From Allium sativum (taxonomy: Eukaryota > Streptophyta > Magnoliopsida > Asparagales > Amaryllidaceae), in assembly GCA_030737875.1 (NCBI GenBank), contig CM060911.1, forward strand, positions 108,356,625 to 108,420,624: a stretch of DNA of 64,000 nt. Reading direction: 5' to 3'. Below, piece by piece: positions 34,233-46,500 of the stretch. Every line of letters begins with the position of its first letter. Within the stretch, counting starts at the first letter, position 1. Both the position numbers and the translations under genes were made by a program. The notes beneath the pieces are model-generated. The model ran no database searches. It was not told the DNA's origin and worked only from the letters and a program-made list of their open reading frames with translations.

Positions 34233-37200
34233 CATATATATGAGTAGATAAGGGATATGTCATGATAAAGGGTATATGTATATATCTATATATATATATA
34301 TATACATATATATATACTACGGCCAAGAATGTATATAAGCAATTATATACACCAAATCATTTACTAAAAGATATAGGATTAAAACCAGAGCAAGATCAAG
34401 TCTAGACTCCATCACCTTAACCATAAAAGTGGATTAAACTATCTCATAATTCCCCTACACATAATATCTGCGGCATAGTAAGAATGCAAAACAAATATCA
34501 AGAGAGAAAATATCCATTCTCTTGTGTTTTGATTGGAAGGATTGAGTCTTGCATTTAATGAAAGCAAGCCTTGCATTTAATGCAAGCATAGGGTCATATA
34601 CTTAGTAGAGAGGTTGGTAGAAAAATCTCTTGTGGAAAGTACTTTAAGCTTGCTGTGTATATTGTGATCCATTCGAATGAGAGAGAAAGGGGTAGGTAGG
34701 AGATGTGGCTTTTTACTATTAAAAACATCAGGGAGAAACTATAGTTTAAGGAGAAAGTGGCCTATATATACCACTCCATTTGCATGCTTTCTCTTTTACG
34801 CAAACTCAAAAACTTTTGCTGAGATTAAGATCCATTTTCAAGCAAGAATTCAAGAGCTAGTTACAAGTGAGTAAACACTCACTAGTCATGTTGATTTCAA
34901 GTTTACAGTAAAACAGTTTTGATGCTTTCATGTTCATATATATCAATGCAAGTATATCATGTTAATATCAACCTTGTAGATGCTAGAACACCAAGTATAT
35001 ATCATCAGTATACCATGTTTACAAGTCACCGTAGATTAAGTAATGAGTTCATCTTTGAACTTGATCAAAAAGAAATACTGCTGTCAAGAACAAACACCTC
35101 TGTTATTTGCAACTACACCTGATGATCTCAAGACACCAACTATACAAGTATATGCAGTAGCAATATGTATACTAAAACATCTACAACCATTTAGAAAGTA
35201 TTAAGCATAAAGAACTTGCTTTGAAAAACCAAGAACAGCAGAGAACAGTTTTATTCTCTGTCTCAAACCAAACACTCGAAATGTTCAAACATCATAGAAT
35301 CGAATTACAGGTTTGTGAATGAAATCAACAAGCCAAAAGATGATTTTTAAAAGTGTTGTCATGATTTTAAACGTTGGGATGAGAGAGAGAGGTTGAGATG
35401 GACGGAAATGGCATTTTCGCCAAAATCCGATGATCAACGTCGATGATGGCCAAACCGTGGAGCGTGGAGGAGCGTGAGACTTTGGGGATCATAGGAAAAA
35501 TACCAATTGATTTTTCCAGCGAGTGGATTGAGCTAACGAGCTCGATTTACATTTTTGAAGGCAAAATGGGTCCGAGTATTTGAAGAGGTCGTGTGGGGTC
35601 CCCAGGGGGTCGAGTGGGCCAGGGTGTGGGGTGGAGCAGCGTTGGGAGATGGCGGAGCTATTGGCGGCGGTGCGAGGTCGTCAGGTGATCGGAGATGGTC
35701 AGACGAGGTGGGTTTACGTGGGGGTATTTCAAAGCAGGTTTCGGTTTAAAAACGAGGAGGAGTGATTTTGAGGAGGAGACGACTGGAGGTGGTGGTGATT
35801 GGTCGTAGATGATCGGTGGTGACAACGACACTTGTGGGTGGTGGTTCGAAGGCCCTACGGTGGCGGGTGGTGCTGTGTACGTGCACAGCCGTGCACGTTG
35901 GAGCAGGAGATCAAAGAAGAAAAGGGGGAGAAGAAGAAGGAGTTGGCACGATGAAAATGGGGTAATACACCGATGGATCACCCTGGTTTTTCGAATTTGG
36001 CACGAGGTCGGGCACGTTGGCTTGGCAAGGGCTGGCGCTTGGATTTCATAGCGATACACCGTGGTTTTTGAGCTGATCCATGAGTCTGGCACGAGTTCTT
36101 GGCACACCAGATTTGGCTTGACAAATACAAGTCGAGAATCGTTTTAAAAGGGCAAGAATTTAATTTAATCAATTTTTAATTAAATTTAATAAATAAATAT
36201 AATTATTCAGTAATTAATTTATTTAATTAAAAATAGAGTTTTATTTAAATATGGCATAAACCAGTGAATCGGTCAAGACGACAGTGAGGTCCCAGAATCG
36301 AGTTGTTCGAAGAAGTTCGTCGAGTTAGAACTTGAGTTTTAAAAGATAATTTAATTTAAATAAATTATAAAACAATTTATTTAAGTTTTAAATACAAGAA
36401 ATTAATTGTGTACGACATACACACTGCAACAGATAAATGATAAAGGATATTTTTCATATCCGAGATGAACCAGAGAATTTTATATTTTATATATAAAATA
36501 AATACAGAATGAGTAAACTAAAGACAAGTAACTGAAAATAAATTATCGACTATAAAAGATATTTCGTACACCGTTTCGAAGAGGCCGGAATTTACATTTC
36601 CACTTCGACTCGAATATTTCGACGTATACCGGGAATCGATAAAGATAAAGAATGCAAGCACTAGTTCCAAACTAGTATCTACGGTCTGTTCAATCCCAGA
36701 ACAGATCCGAACAGTCGGGTGTCTGACAACGTATATCGATCAGATTTTACACATCGACTTTACATAAGTGTATTATGTTAGTGGCAGAGAGATTCGTTTC
36801 TTTAGCCTTATACCCAGAATATGTTTGTGGAAACAAATGAGTGATCTGTCAGATAGGACGGTGTGATATTCAAAGACGTTGAAGAATAATCCGTCAAACG
36901 GTAACGTGACTTAAAACCTCACAACCCGAGAAAGACAATAGTTGGGCTAGGCAGCATGGCTAGTTGGGTCATACCCAAGCAGGGTATATTATCACCATCT
37001 AGAGTAACTCCTTTTGTTTCTCAATCTATTTTCACTACTGTTACCTTCGGTAATCGGTGGGTCATCCCCAACCGTGGAGGTGGTAATATATTCGTTACAC
37101 TCAAGCTAAATGAGTGGACGGTCATGTGTGGCCGGGTTGCAGGATGTTCTTGTTGAACCCCAGTGTATCTCCTCTAGAGTACACTGATCGGTGGGTGCTC

Positions 37201-37891
37201 CCATACCCTGTCAGTTAGAAACCAAATTCCAATACGCGCTTGACGGTTTTTAGATTTTATTCTATGTACGTGAACGTGAGATGCAAGCGATTCACTAGAT
37301 GGTATTTATTTGATAAATACTATAGTAAAATATATCAAACGTTTTGATATCCAAATACAAGGGTCATTTCCATATGTTAGTTATGGATTGGGCTTAAGTT
37401 CTCGAAAGTTATTAAATCAGTTAATACCTGACACCTTATTCCCTACCCCCTGTTACATCTTTTTAACTATGTTTACTCACACCAGTCCCCTGACTGACCC
37501 GGAGTTTATTTTCTGTGTTTCCCCTAAACTCTTGGGTACTCATAATATTTATTATGAGTAGACAAGTAATTCAGGTAGGCAAATGGAACCTTACGAAGTT
37601 CAAGTTGCAGGACAAGTCTAGTAGTTTAACTACACCTATGTATCCAGTTAGATTTGTATTTCCATATCATGATGTATCATTATATAAATGTACTATGATG
37701 ATGTAAGTTGTTGATGTATTATGATGTACCAGACCCTATGATGTAATGTATTTGTATTTTTAAATTCCGCTGTGAGATTTCTGATAACTTCTTATTTCTT
37801 CTATTCTATTATTTCTATCTTTTCTATCTCATCTTCTAATTTCTTTCAATAATGACACGGTTTTCGGAGGGTCGAAAATCGCGCCGTTACA
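33864..37891 (+). repeat. 5' LTR of element 3 (4028 bp)
   Basis: TGTAATGGCTGG to GCGCCGTTACA. Contains TA-rich microsatellites at about 34190-34310, a TATA box at 34763-34770 and a GC-richer island at about 35380-36060. ORFs inside, including a 149-codon minus-strand frame at 35658-36107, recur in the other LTR because of copying and lack known domains. Confidence 0.97.
34763..34770 (+). promoter_or_regulatory. TATA box in 5' LTR of element 3
   Basis: GGCCTATATATACCACTCC is a TATA-box match followed 25-40 bases later by a pyrimidine-rich TTTCTCTTTTAC start-like region. Identical copy at 44378-44385. Likely core promoter of the element. Confidence 0.55.
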
Positions 37892-37893
37892 GT

Positions 37894-37906
37894 TGGTATC
37901 AGAGCC
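37894..37906 (+). promoter_or_regulatory. Primer binding site (initiator Met tRNA)
   Basis: TGGTATCAGAGCC, two bases after the 5' LTR end; the standard iMet-tRNA complement. Confidence 0.97.
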
Positions 37907-38065
37907 AGGTTCTTCGGAAACATTTAGGCTTTGGAATAGTGAGAGAGCGTATTTCTACTAAAAACTATATTTTAATATAGGTAGATCGTAGTTACTTAGG
38001 TAATCCCTTGACATATTTTTCCGATGAGTCACTAATTTTCAATCCGTGTACTCAGGGAGTTGAAA

Positions 38066-41000
38066 ATGAGTTCTCGTGGAGGAAGAGGCCGAGGAGCAAG
38101 CGGAGCAACTACGACAAACGGACACACTGTTAACCAGGACCCAAGTGGATACTACTGAAGTAATCCGAGCACCAACTCAGCCTAACTTTGCTATGGTCTG
38201 TAAGAATTACACAACTCTGGGAGGAAGGATTTTCAGAGGTACTGAATCACTGGTCGGAGTCCAAGCATGGATTAGATCATGTGAGAAGATTTTTAAAGGA
38301 CTGAGGTTGGATGACGAGCATAAGCGTCTCTTAGCTTCATGGAATCTGGAAGGAGCCGCAGCAATATGGTGGGATGCCCAGACTGCCAACACCCCTGAGG
38401 AAAACTTTACTTGGGCCATGTTCAAAGAAGCTTTTGAAGGTCAGTATCTACCTGCTACTGGAAGGACCAGGATTTACCGAGACTTCATTGACTTAAAGCA
38501 GGACAGCATGTCTGTCGCTGAGTACGAAAACCAGTTCAACGCACTTTCAATCTTTGGACCGGAACTGATAAATACTCTTTTGAAAAAGAACGAGATGTTT
38601 GTGGCTGGTCTTAGAGACAATCTGCAAGGAAGGATGATGGGACATTTGAAGGATCCATTTGTGGAACTAGTGGACCTAGCACTCAGATATGAGGCACTAG
38701 ATACCAAGAAACCAGGAACGAGGATCCAGGCTGGGGAGACGAGTGGGGTGAATGCCATGAAAAGAAAGGTCAACCCAGATTGGAATGCTAATCAGGGCCC
38801 AGCTAAGACGGGGCAACAGACTGTGGAAGGTAAATTTAAGAATGTAGTGTGTCACAACTGCAAGCAGAAGGGACACATTGCACGTTTCTGTAAACAAAAG
38901 GGGAACCAGAAACCCCAGCAATACCCACAACAGCAACAGAAACCCCAGCAATACCCGAGGCAGCAAGTCAAACCTCAGCAACAGAATCAGAACCAAAACC
39001 AGAACCAGAACCAGAATCAAAGAAACGCGATGGTAGTGAAGAACCTCTGTTTCAACTGTCAGCAACCAGGACACATGGTGAAAGACTGTCCATTGATGAA
39101 GAGGGCACCACAGCCTAGGGTTTTTACAATCAAAGATGAACCGTCTACTTCTCAGAATGTGAAAGGGAAGGGAGTGCTGGAAGGTACTTTACAGTTTAAT
39201 GGAATTTACCTTCGTGTTTTATTTGATACCGGTGCTTCACACAGTTTTATTTCAACCGAAACCATAGATCGGTTTGACCTTAAACCAATTATATCACCAA
39301 ATCCCATTTGCGTATCAAACCCCATAGGGGGAAAAACTGAGCTTAAAATGTGTTGTGAGGATATAACTCTCTTATATCTCTCACACTCTTTTCGATTTGA
39401 CTTCTATGTTCTAGACTTCAAAAGTTTCAATTTTATACTTGGATTAGACTGGTTAAGCAAATTCCAAGCCAAGATAAAATGTGATAGAGAAATCATAACC
39501 CTTATAACTAGCTTAGAGCGAAAAGCTAGAATAACGTGTGGGAAACCGGGAATTCACACGTGTAGTTTTCTATACGCTTTAGAAGCACCTCAAGAAAGTC
39601 TCGACACGTTGGAAGTAGTAAGAGAATTCAAAGACGTATTCGAGGAAGTCGAAAGTTTACCTCCGCATCGAGAAATTGAATTCCGAATTGATTTAGTCCC
39701 AGGAGCTAGACAAATGATTCAACCAAAGAGACGGATGGCTCCCAAGGAAGTTCAGGAATTAGAGAAACAAACTCGGGATTTGCTGAGTAAAGGCTTAATC
39801 CGACCTAGTTTTTCTAGTTGGGGCTCTGCAGTAGTTTTTGTAGTAAAGTCTGATGGATCCTTACGACTGTGTGTAGACTACCGAGAATTAAATAAAGTAA
39901 CCATCCGAAATAGATACCCATTACCTAGAATTGATGATCTTTTCGACCAATTACACGGAGCAACGGTATTCTCCCAGATGGATTTAGCAACGGGATTTCA
40001 CCAATTGAGAATTTTTGAAGATTGCATTCCTTTAACAGCATTCAGAGGCCCGGATTTCTTTTATGAGTGGTTGGTTATGCCATTCGGACTAACCAACGCA
40101 CCAGCCTTCTTCGTAGATCTGATGAACAGAGTCTTTAGGGATATTCTTAATAAATTCGTTCTCGTTTTCATTGACGATATTTTAATCTTTTCAAAAACCG
40201 AAGAAGAGCATCGTGGTCATCTTAGAGTAGTGCTAGAAACTCTAAGAAAACACGTGTTGAAGGCAAAGTTTTCAAAATGCCACTTTTGGAAATCGGAAGT
40301 GAGATTTTTGGGGCACATAGTAAACGGAGATGGGATATCAGTAGACCCAGTTAAAGTAAATGCAATACAACTATGGAAACGACCTCAAACACCAACAGAT
40401 ATTCGTAGTTTCCTAGGACTGGCGGGATACTATCGAAGATTTATCCAAGACTACTCCAAAATATCGTCACATCTGACCAAGTTAACAAAGAAGGACCAAA
40501 AGTTTATTTGGGACCCAAAGTGTGAAAAATCGTTTCAAGAACTAAAAGAAAGATTAACGGAAGCACCAGTATTAGCTGTTCCCGATGGAACGAGCGAATT
40601 TACTGTTTACACCGATGCCTGTAGAAGGGGAGTGGGAGCGGTGTTAATGCAGAAGGGACAAGTGATTGCGTATGCAAGTAGGCAGTTAAAGATTCACGAG
40701 ATGAATTACGCAACTCACGACTTGGAGTTATTGGCAGTTGTTTTCGCATTGAATATATGGAGACATTATCTGCTAGGTGGGAAATTCGAACTTTTCACCG
40801 ACCATAAATCATTGAAGTATCTGTTTACTCAAAAAGATTTAAATCTAAGACAACAGCGGTGGTTGGAATTTCTTGCAGCATATGACTTAGATATCATTTA
40901 TACACCGGGAAAAGCGAACGTAGTGGCAGATGCCTTGAGTAGAAATGCGGTATTATCACTTTTGGAAGTCACCCCGACTCTCCAAGAAAGGATAATGAGT

Positions 41001-42416
41001 AATCAAGAAAGGGATGCCAAACTGGAAAAGATTATTCGAGGAGTCACAAACGGAAAAGAGACTGACTTCGAGTTGGACAATCAAGGAGTATTGAGAATAA
41101 ACGGCAGATTATGCGTACCTGATGTGGATGGGATAAGACAGGAAGTTTTAAAAGAATGCCATGCATCAAAGTTGAGCATCCATCCAGGAATTCATAAAAT
41201 GAATCACGATATGAGACGAGTATTCTGGTGGTCAGGAATGAATAAAGATATCATTACTTTCGTAAATGAGTGTCTATGTTGTCAGCAAGTCAAGGGAGAC
41301 CATCAAAAGACTGCTGGACTATTACGGCCATTAGAGATCCCCAACTGGAAGTGGGAAATGATATCGATGGACTTCATCGATGGTTTGCCAAGAACAAGGA
41401 GAGGCCACGAAGGGATTTGGGTAATCGTAGATCGGTTAACTAAGAGTGCGCACTTTATTCCAGTGAAACCAACGCGCACTGCCATAACATTAGCCGAAGT
41501 ATTCATGAAAGAGATAGTACGACTGCACGGTATTCCAACGAACATTGTAAGCGACAGAGATGCCATTTTTACAAGTAGATTTTGGGAAGCTTTGCAGAGA
41601 ACGTTGGGAACTAGATTAAATTTAAGCACAGCTTACCATCCTCAAACGGACGGTCAGACGGAAAGAGTTAATCGTGTATTGGAGGATCTTCTAAGAGCGT
41701 GTATTTTAGATTTTGGAGGATCGTGGGAAGATCATTTACACCTAGTAGAATTTTCGTATAATAACAGTTATCAGGCAAGTATACAAATGGCACCATATGA
41801 AGCATTATATGGAAGACCTTGTAAAGCGCCTGCATGTTGGGTAGAGTCCGGAAACAAATTGGTACTTGGTCCGGATATGATACGAGAGGCGGCAGAGAAA
41901 GTGGAATTAGTGAAGCTGAGGATGAAAGAAGCCCAGGATCGCCAGAAAAGCTATGTCGATCAAAGGAGAAGAGATTTAGTATTCGAAATAGAGGATCTAG
42001 TTTTTGTGAAGGTCTCACCAATGAAGGGAGTAGTAAGATTTGGGAAATATGGAAAGTTAGCACCGAGATATGTTGGACCTTTCCGTGTCTTAGAGAGAAT
42101 CGGTTTTCAAGCATATAAAGTTGAATTACCAGAATATATGGTGGGAATTCATAACGTATTTCACGTATCACACTTGAGAAAATGCATGCACAATCCATCA
42201 TTAATTCTGGAACCCTCTGTTCAGCAAGAGATAGAGATTGAGCCAGACTTGACAGTGATCAGACATCCATTCAGTATTGTTGACCGAGAGGGAAAGCAAC
42301 TTCGCAACAAAGTAGTGAGGCTATTAAAGATCCAGTGGAGCGAAAACCTGAAAGACTGTACATGGGAGACCGAGAAGCAGATAAAGAAATTATACCCAGA
42401 TTTTCCTATGGGTTAG
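38066..42416 (+). CDS. gag-pol: Gag-pol polyprotein of element 3
   Basis: Residues are counted from codon 38076, the first codon of the open frame. Order: gag capsid domain about 48-205; two CCHC knuckles (C259-C272, C325-C338) separated by a QN-rich run; aspartic protease (LFDTGAS, D384); reverse transcriptase about 545-750 with FIDD at 698-701; RNase H about 840-955 (D847, E884, D909, D952); integrase with zinc ligands H1029, H1036, C1066, C1069, catalytic D1099, D1160, E1196 (35-residue spacing), a GPF module at 1334 and a chromodomain-like tail about 1412-1441. All catalytic residues are present. Oddity: the family-like ATG ([10 protein letters not shown]) at 38066 is in a different frame and meets a stop at 38156; the long frame has no ATG until codon 40 (38193), so either a small indel broke the start or translation begins at 38193. 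The product would package, copy and insert the element. Confidence 0.95.
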
Positions 42417-42576
42417 GTATGATTTACTTTGGTATGGTTAAAATGTAAGAAAATTTCGATTTCTACATTTCCGTGAGCATTTGCATATGTGTGTTATAGA
42501 TTCAGTTTATTTGGACTTATGAACTCTCTGGTATGTTTACATCACTGATGAGTTCTATTTTCTTGTTTACTGTTAG
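42417..42576 (+). promoter_or_regulatory. Candidate 160-nt intron between pol and ORF2
   Basis: The segment starts GTATGATT right after the pol stop codon (context TTAG then GTATGA, a good 5' splice site) and ends with TTTTCTTGTTTACTGTTAG immediately before the ORF2 ATG. It is T-rich and has a CTGAT branch-like motif at 42545. Excision would leave TAG directly followed by ATG, with ORF2 in the pol frame; unspliced, ORF2 is shifted by one. This is a prediction from sequence only. Confidence 0.5.
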
Positions 42577-43278
42577 ATGGCACCAGTATGGAAGACCACG
42601 GCAAGAAAGAGGTTGACACCACTCCAGTTCCTTATGCTACAAGCAAAGAGACAAAGGATAGGGGATTCCGACAACAACCGAGAGAGATCACCCATCGACG
42701 ACGAAGGTACACACATATCATCAGAAGGATCAGTGCAGGGCATGAACGGACCAATGGAACAACATGAAGGACACCAAGACTTTACTGATGAGGATGAAGC
42801 GATAGAAGAAGGTGAAAGTGTTGACGGTTATGGTGAAGGAGATGAGGGTGGCGATGAAGAAGAATATGAGGAAGAATATGAAGAAGAATATGAAGAGGAT
42901 TATGAAGAAGAATTTGAGGAAGAAGAAGACCAAGTTGTTCCGGGAACCCCAGTCATTTTCCCGGGAACCCCAGTCATTGTCCCAGAAACCCCAGTCATGG
43001 CTACAGGAAACCAGCAAGAAGAGCTGGTAGCCCAAAGGACAGAAATATGGAACAAATTGGAACAAGTTCTCGTAGAGTTTCGTGTGGCAGGAGGAGGAGT
43101 ACAAGTATTCGGTGAGTTTGGATATCCCGTGGTGAGGCTGTATTTAATACCACCAGCGGGTCTGATTCATATAGAGGATGACGAGGAGGAGACTGATGCA
43201 GAAGACGTAGTTGAGGTCCTTAATATATCTGATGACGAGGAGGTCGTAGAGGTAATAGATATCTCTGACGACGAGTAG
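42577..43278 (+). CDS. Acidic accessory ORF2 of element 3 with SIM-like motifs
   Basis: A 233-residue protein between pol and the 3' LTR, not part of the usual Del/Tekay gene set and without a domain I can name. The N-terminus is basic (ARKR, AKRQR at 9-27, possibly nuclear targeting). Residues about 71-118 are almost all Glu/Asp with regularly spaced Tyr (EEYEE repeats). Residues about 122-140 are a threefold 7-residue repeat, GTPVIFP, GTPVIVP, ETPVM. A more ordinary segment follows (about 150-195). The C-terminus has IHIEDDEEE and two tandem hydrophobic-acidic motifs, VVEVLNISDDE and VVEVIDISDDE, matching the pattern of SUMO-interaction motifs. It has an ATG, no internal stop and sits in a young element, so it is likely expressed. 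Function is unknown; a chromatin or SUMO-pathway role is inference. Expression might be by splicing or reinitiation. Confidence 0.75.
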   Translation: MAPVWKTTARKRLTPLQFLMLQAKRQRIGDSDNNRERSPIDDEGTHISSEGSVQGMNGPMEQHEGHQDFTDEDEAIEEGESVDGYGEGDEGGDEEEYEEEYEEEYEEDYEEEFEEEEDQVVPGTPVIFPGTPVIVPETPVMATGNQQEELVAQRTEIWNKLEQVLVEFRVAGGGVQVFGEFGYPVVRLYLIPPAGLIHIEDDEEETDAEDVVEVLNISDDEEVVEVIDISDDE

Positions 43279-43484
43279 TAGGACAGAGACTGGAGGAGGA
43301 TAGTTACGTATGTATATTTTGGGGCAGTTTAGAACTTGAGTACTCAAGTCTAGTATTTGTATGTATCGAGACTAGTGTAGTATAGAACTAGTCGTATGTG
43401 TATGTTACTAAAACAATCAGTTTATGAAATATTTGCTTTTGGAAACATTCTATCTTTCTTGTGAAATTTCGGGGCGAAATTCTT
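43279..43484 (+). other. Element 3 interior between ORF2 and polypurine tract
   Basis: About 200 bases of non-coding sequence; no structure recognised. Confidence 0.6.
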
Positions 43485-43500
43485 TTAAGTGGGGGTAGTC
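43485..43500 (+). promoter_or_regulatory. Polypurine tract of element 3
   Basis: TTAAGTGGGGGTAGTC directly abuts the 3' LTR start, matching the tract of element 1. Confidence 0.92.
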
Positions 43501-46500
43501 TGTAATGGCTGGATTTTTTTCTAGCATCTGATATTCATTTTAATAAGGAAATTAAAATGTATCTAGAGAACTCAACCAATTTAAAATATGTATAATCACT
43601 TATATGTATATACTTATATGATTTATACTATAATTTAATATATACGAGATATATTGAATATGAATGTTTTAACAACTTAAGAAAATATTTGAATCACTTT
43701 TTATAACACTAGGAAGTGTAGGGAAGCTTGCAACATGAAATAAATATAGCAATTCCTATTTTACAACTAGTTTGTATAAGTTGTCATATACATAGAAATC
43801 CATACAAGTTATAAAGAGCTAAACTCTTATATATATATATATTTATATATACATATATATGAGTAGATAAGGGATATGTCATGATAAAGGGTATATGTAT
43901 ATATCTCTATATATATACATATATATATATACTACGGCCAAGAATGTATATAAGCAATTATATACACCAAATCATTTACTAAAAGATATAGGATTAAAAC
44001 CAGAGCAAGATCAAGTCTAGACTCCATCACCTTAACCATAAAAGTGGATTAAACTATCTCATAATTCCCCTACACATAATATCTGCGGCATAGTAAGAAT
44101 GCAAAACAAATATCAAGAGAGAAAATATCCATTCTCTTGTGTTTTGATTGGAAGGATTGAGTCTTGCATTTAATGAAAGCAAGCCTTGCATTTAATGCAA
44201 GCATAGGGTCATATACTTAGTAGAGAGGTTGGTAGAAAAATCTCTTGTGGAAAGTACTTTAAGCTTGCTGTGTATATTGTGATCCATTCGAATGAGAGAG
44301 AAAGGGGTAGGTAGGAGATGTGGCTTTTTACTATTAAAAACATCAGGGAGAAACTATAGTTTAAGGAGAAAGTGGCCTATATATACCACTCCATTTGCAT
44401 GCTTTCTCTTTTACGCAAACTCAAAAACTTTTGCTGAGATTAAGATCCATTTTCAAGCAAGAATTCAAGAGCTAGTTACAAGTGAGTAAACACTCACTAG
44501 TCATGTTGATTTCAAGTTTATAGTAAAACAGTTTTGATGCTTTCATGTTCATATATATCAATGCAAGTATATCATGTTAATATCAACCTTGTAGATGCTA
44601 GAACACCGAGTATATATCATCAGTATACCATGTTTACAAGTCACCGTAGATTAAGTAATGAGTTCATCTTTGAACTTGATCAAAAAGAAATACTGCTGTC
44701 AAGAACAAACACCTCTGTTATTTGCAACTACACCTGATGATCTCAAGACACCAACTATACAAGTATATGCAGTAGCAATATGTATACTAAAACATCTACA
44801 ACCATTTAGAAAGTATTAAGCATAAAGAACTTGCTTTGAAAAACCAAGAACAGCAGAGAACAGTTTTATTCTCTGTCTCAAACCAAACACTCGAAATGTT
44901 CAAACATCATAGAATCGAATTACAGGTTTGTGAATGAAATCAACAAGCCAAAAGATGATTTTTAAAAGTGTTGTCATGATTTTAAACGTTGGGATGAGAG
45001 AGAGAGAGGTTGAGATGGACGGAAATGGCATTTTCGCCAAAATCCGATGATCAACGTCGATGATGGCCAAACCGTGGAGCGTGGAGGAGCATGAGACTTT
45101 GGGGATCATAGGAAAAATACCAATTGATTTTTCCAGCGAGTGGATTGAGCTAACGAGCTCGATTTACATTTTTGAAGGCAAAATGGGTCCGAGTATTTGA
45201 AGAGGTCGTGTGGGGTCCCCAGGGGGTCGAGTGGGCCAGGGTGTGGGGTGGAGCAGCGTTGGGAGATGGCGGAGCTATTGGCGGCGGTGCGAGATCGTCA
45301 GGTGATCGGAGATGGTCAGACGAGGTGGGTTTACGTGGGGGTATTTCAAAGCAGGTTTCGGTTTAAAAACGAGGAGGAGTGATTTTGAGGAGGAGACGAC
45401 TGGAGGTGGTGGTGATTGGTCGTAGATGATCGGTGGTGACAACGACACTTGTGGGTGGTGGTTCGAAGGCCCTACGGTGGCGGGTGGTGCTGTGTACGTG
45501 CACAGCCGTGCACGTTGGAGCAGGAGATCAAAGAAGAAAAGGGGGAGAAGAAGAAGGAGTTGGCACGATGAAAATGGGGTAATACACCGATGGATCACCC
45601 TGGTTTTTCGAATTTGGCACGAGGTCGGGCACGTTGGCTTGGCAAGGGCTGGCGCTTGGATTTCATAGCGATACACCGTGGTTTTTGAGCTGATCCATGA
45701 GTCTGGCACGAGTTCTTGGCACACCAGATTTGGCTTGACAAATACAAGTCGAGAATCGTTTTAAAAGGGCAAGAATTTAATTTAATCAATTTTTAATTAA
45801 ATTTAATAAATAAATATAATTATTCAGTAATTAATTTATTTAATTAAAAATAGAGTTTTATTTAAATATGGCATAAACCAGTGAATCGGTCAAGACGACA
45901 GTGAGGTCCCAGAATCGAGTTGTTCGAAGAAGTTCGTCGAGTTAGAACTTGAGTTTTAAAAGATAATTTAATTTAAATAAATTATAAAACAATTTATTTA
46001 AGTTTTAAATACAAGAAATTAATTGTGTACGACATACACACTGCAACAGATAAATGATAAAGGATATTTTTCATATCCGAGATGAACCAGAGAATTTTAT
46101 ATTTTATATATAAAATAAATACAGAATGAGTAAACTAAAGACAAGTAACTGAAAATAAATTATCGACTATAAAAGATATTTCGTACACCGTTTCGAAGAG
46201 GCCGGAATTTACATTTCCACTTCGACTCGAATATTTCGACGTATACCGGGAATTGATAAAGATAAAGAATGCAAGCACTAGTTCCAAACTAGTATCTACG
46301 GTCTGTTCAATCCCAGAACAGATCCGAACAGTCGGGTGTCTGACAACGTATATCGATCAGATTTTACATATCGACTTTACATAAGTGTATTATGTTGGTG
46401 GCAGAGAGATTCGTTTCTTTAGCCTTATACCCAGAATATGTTTGTGGAAACAAATGAGTGATCTGTCAGATAGGACGGTGTGATATTCAAAGACGTTGAA

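Noticed and set aside
35658..36107. 149-codon minus-strand frame present identically in both LTRs of element 3 (also 45275-45724)
   Set aside because: Its conservation is explained by the LTRs being recent copies of each other; no domain, no start context, and it lies in a GC-rich island where long frames arise by chance.
37894..37906. TGGTATCAGAGCC strings (also 11212, 51394, 54909) as tRNA gene fragments
   Set aside because: They are primer binding sites complementary to initiator-Met tRNA beside LTR ends; no cloverleaf surrounds them.
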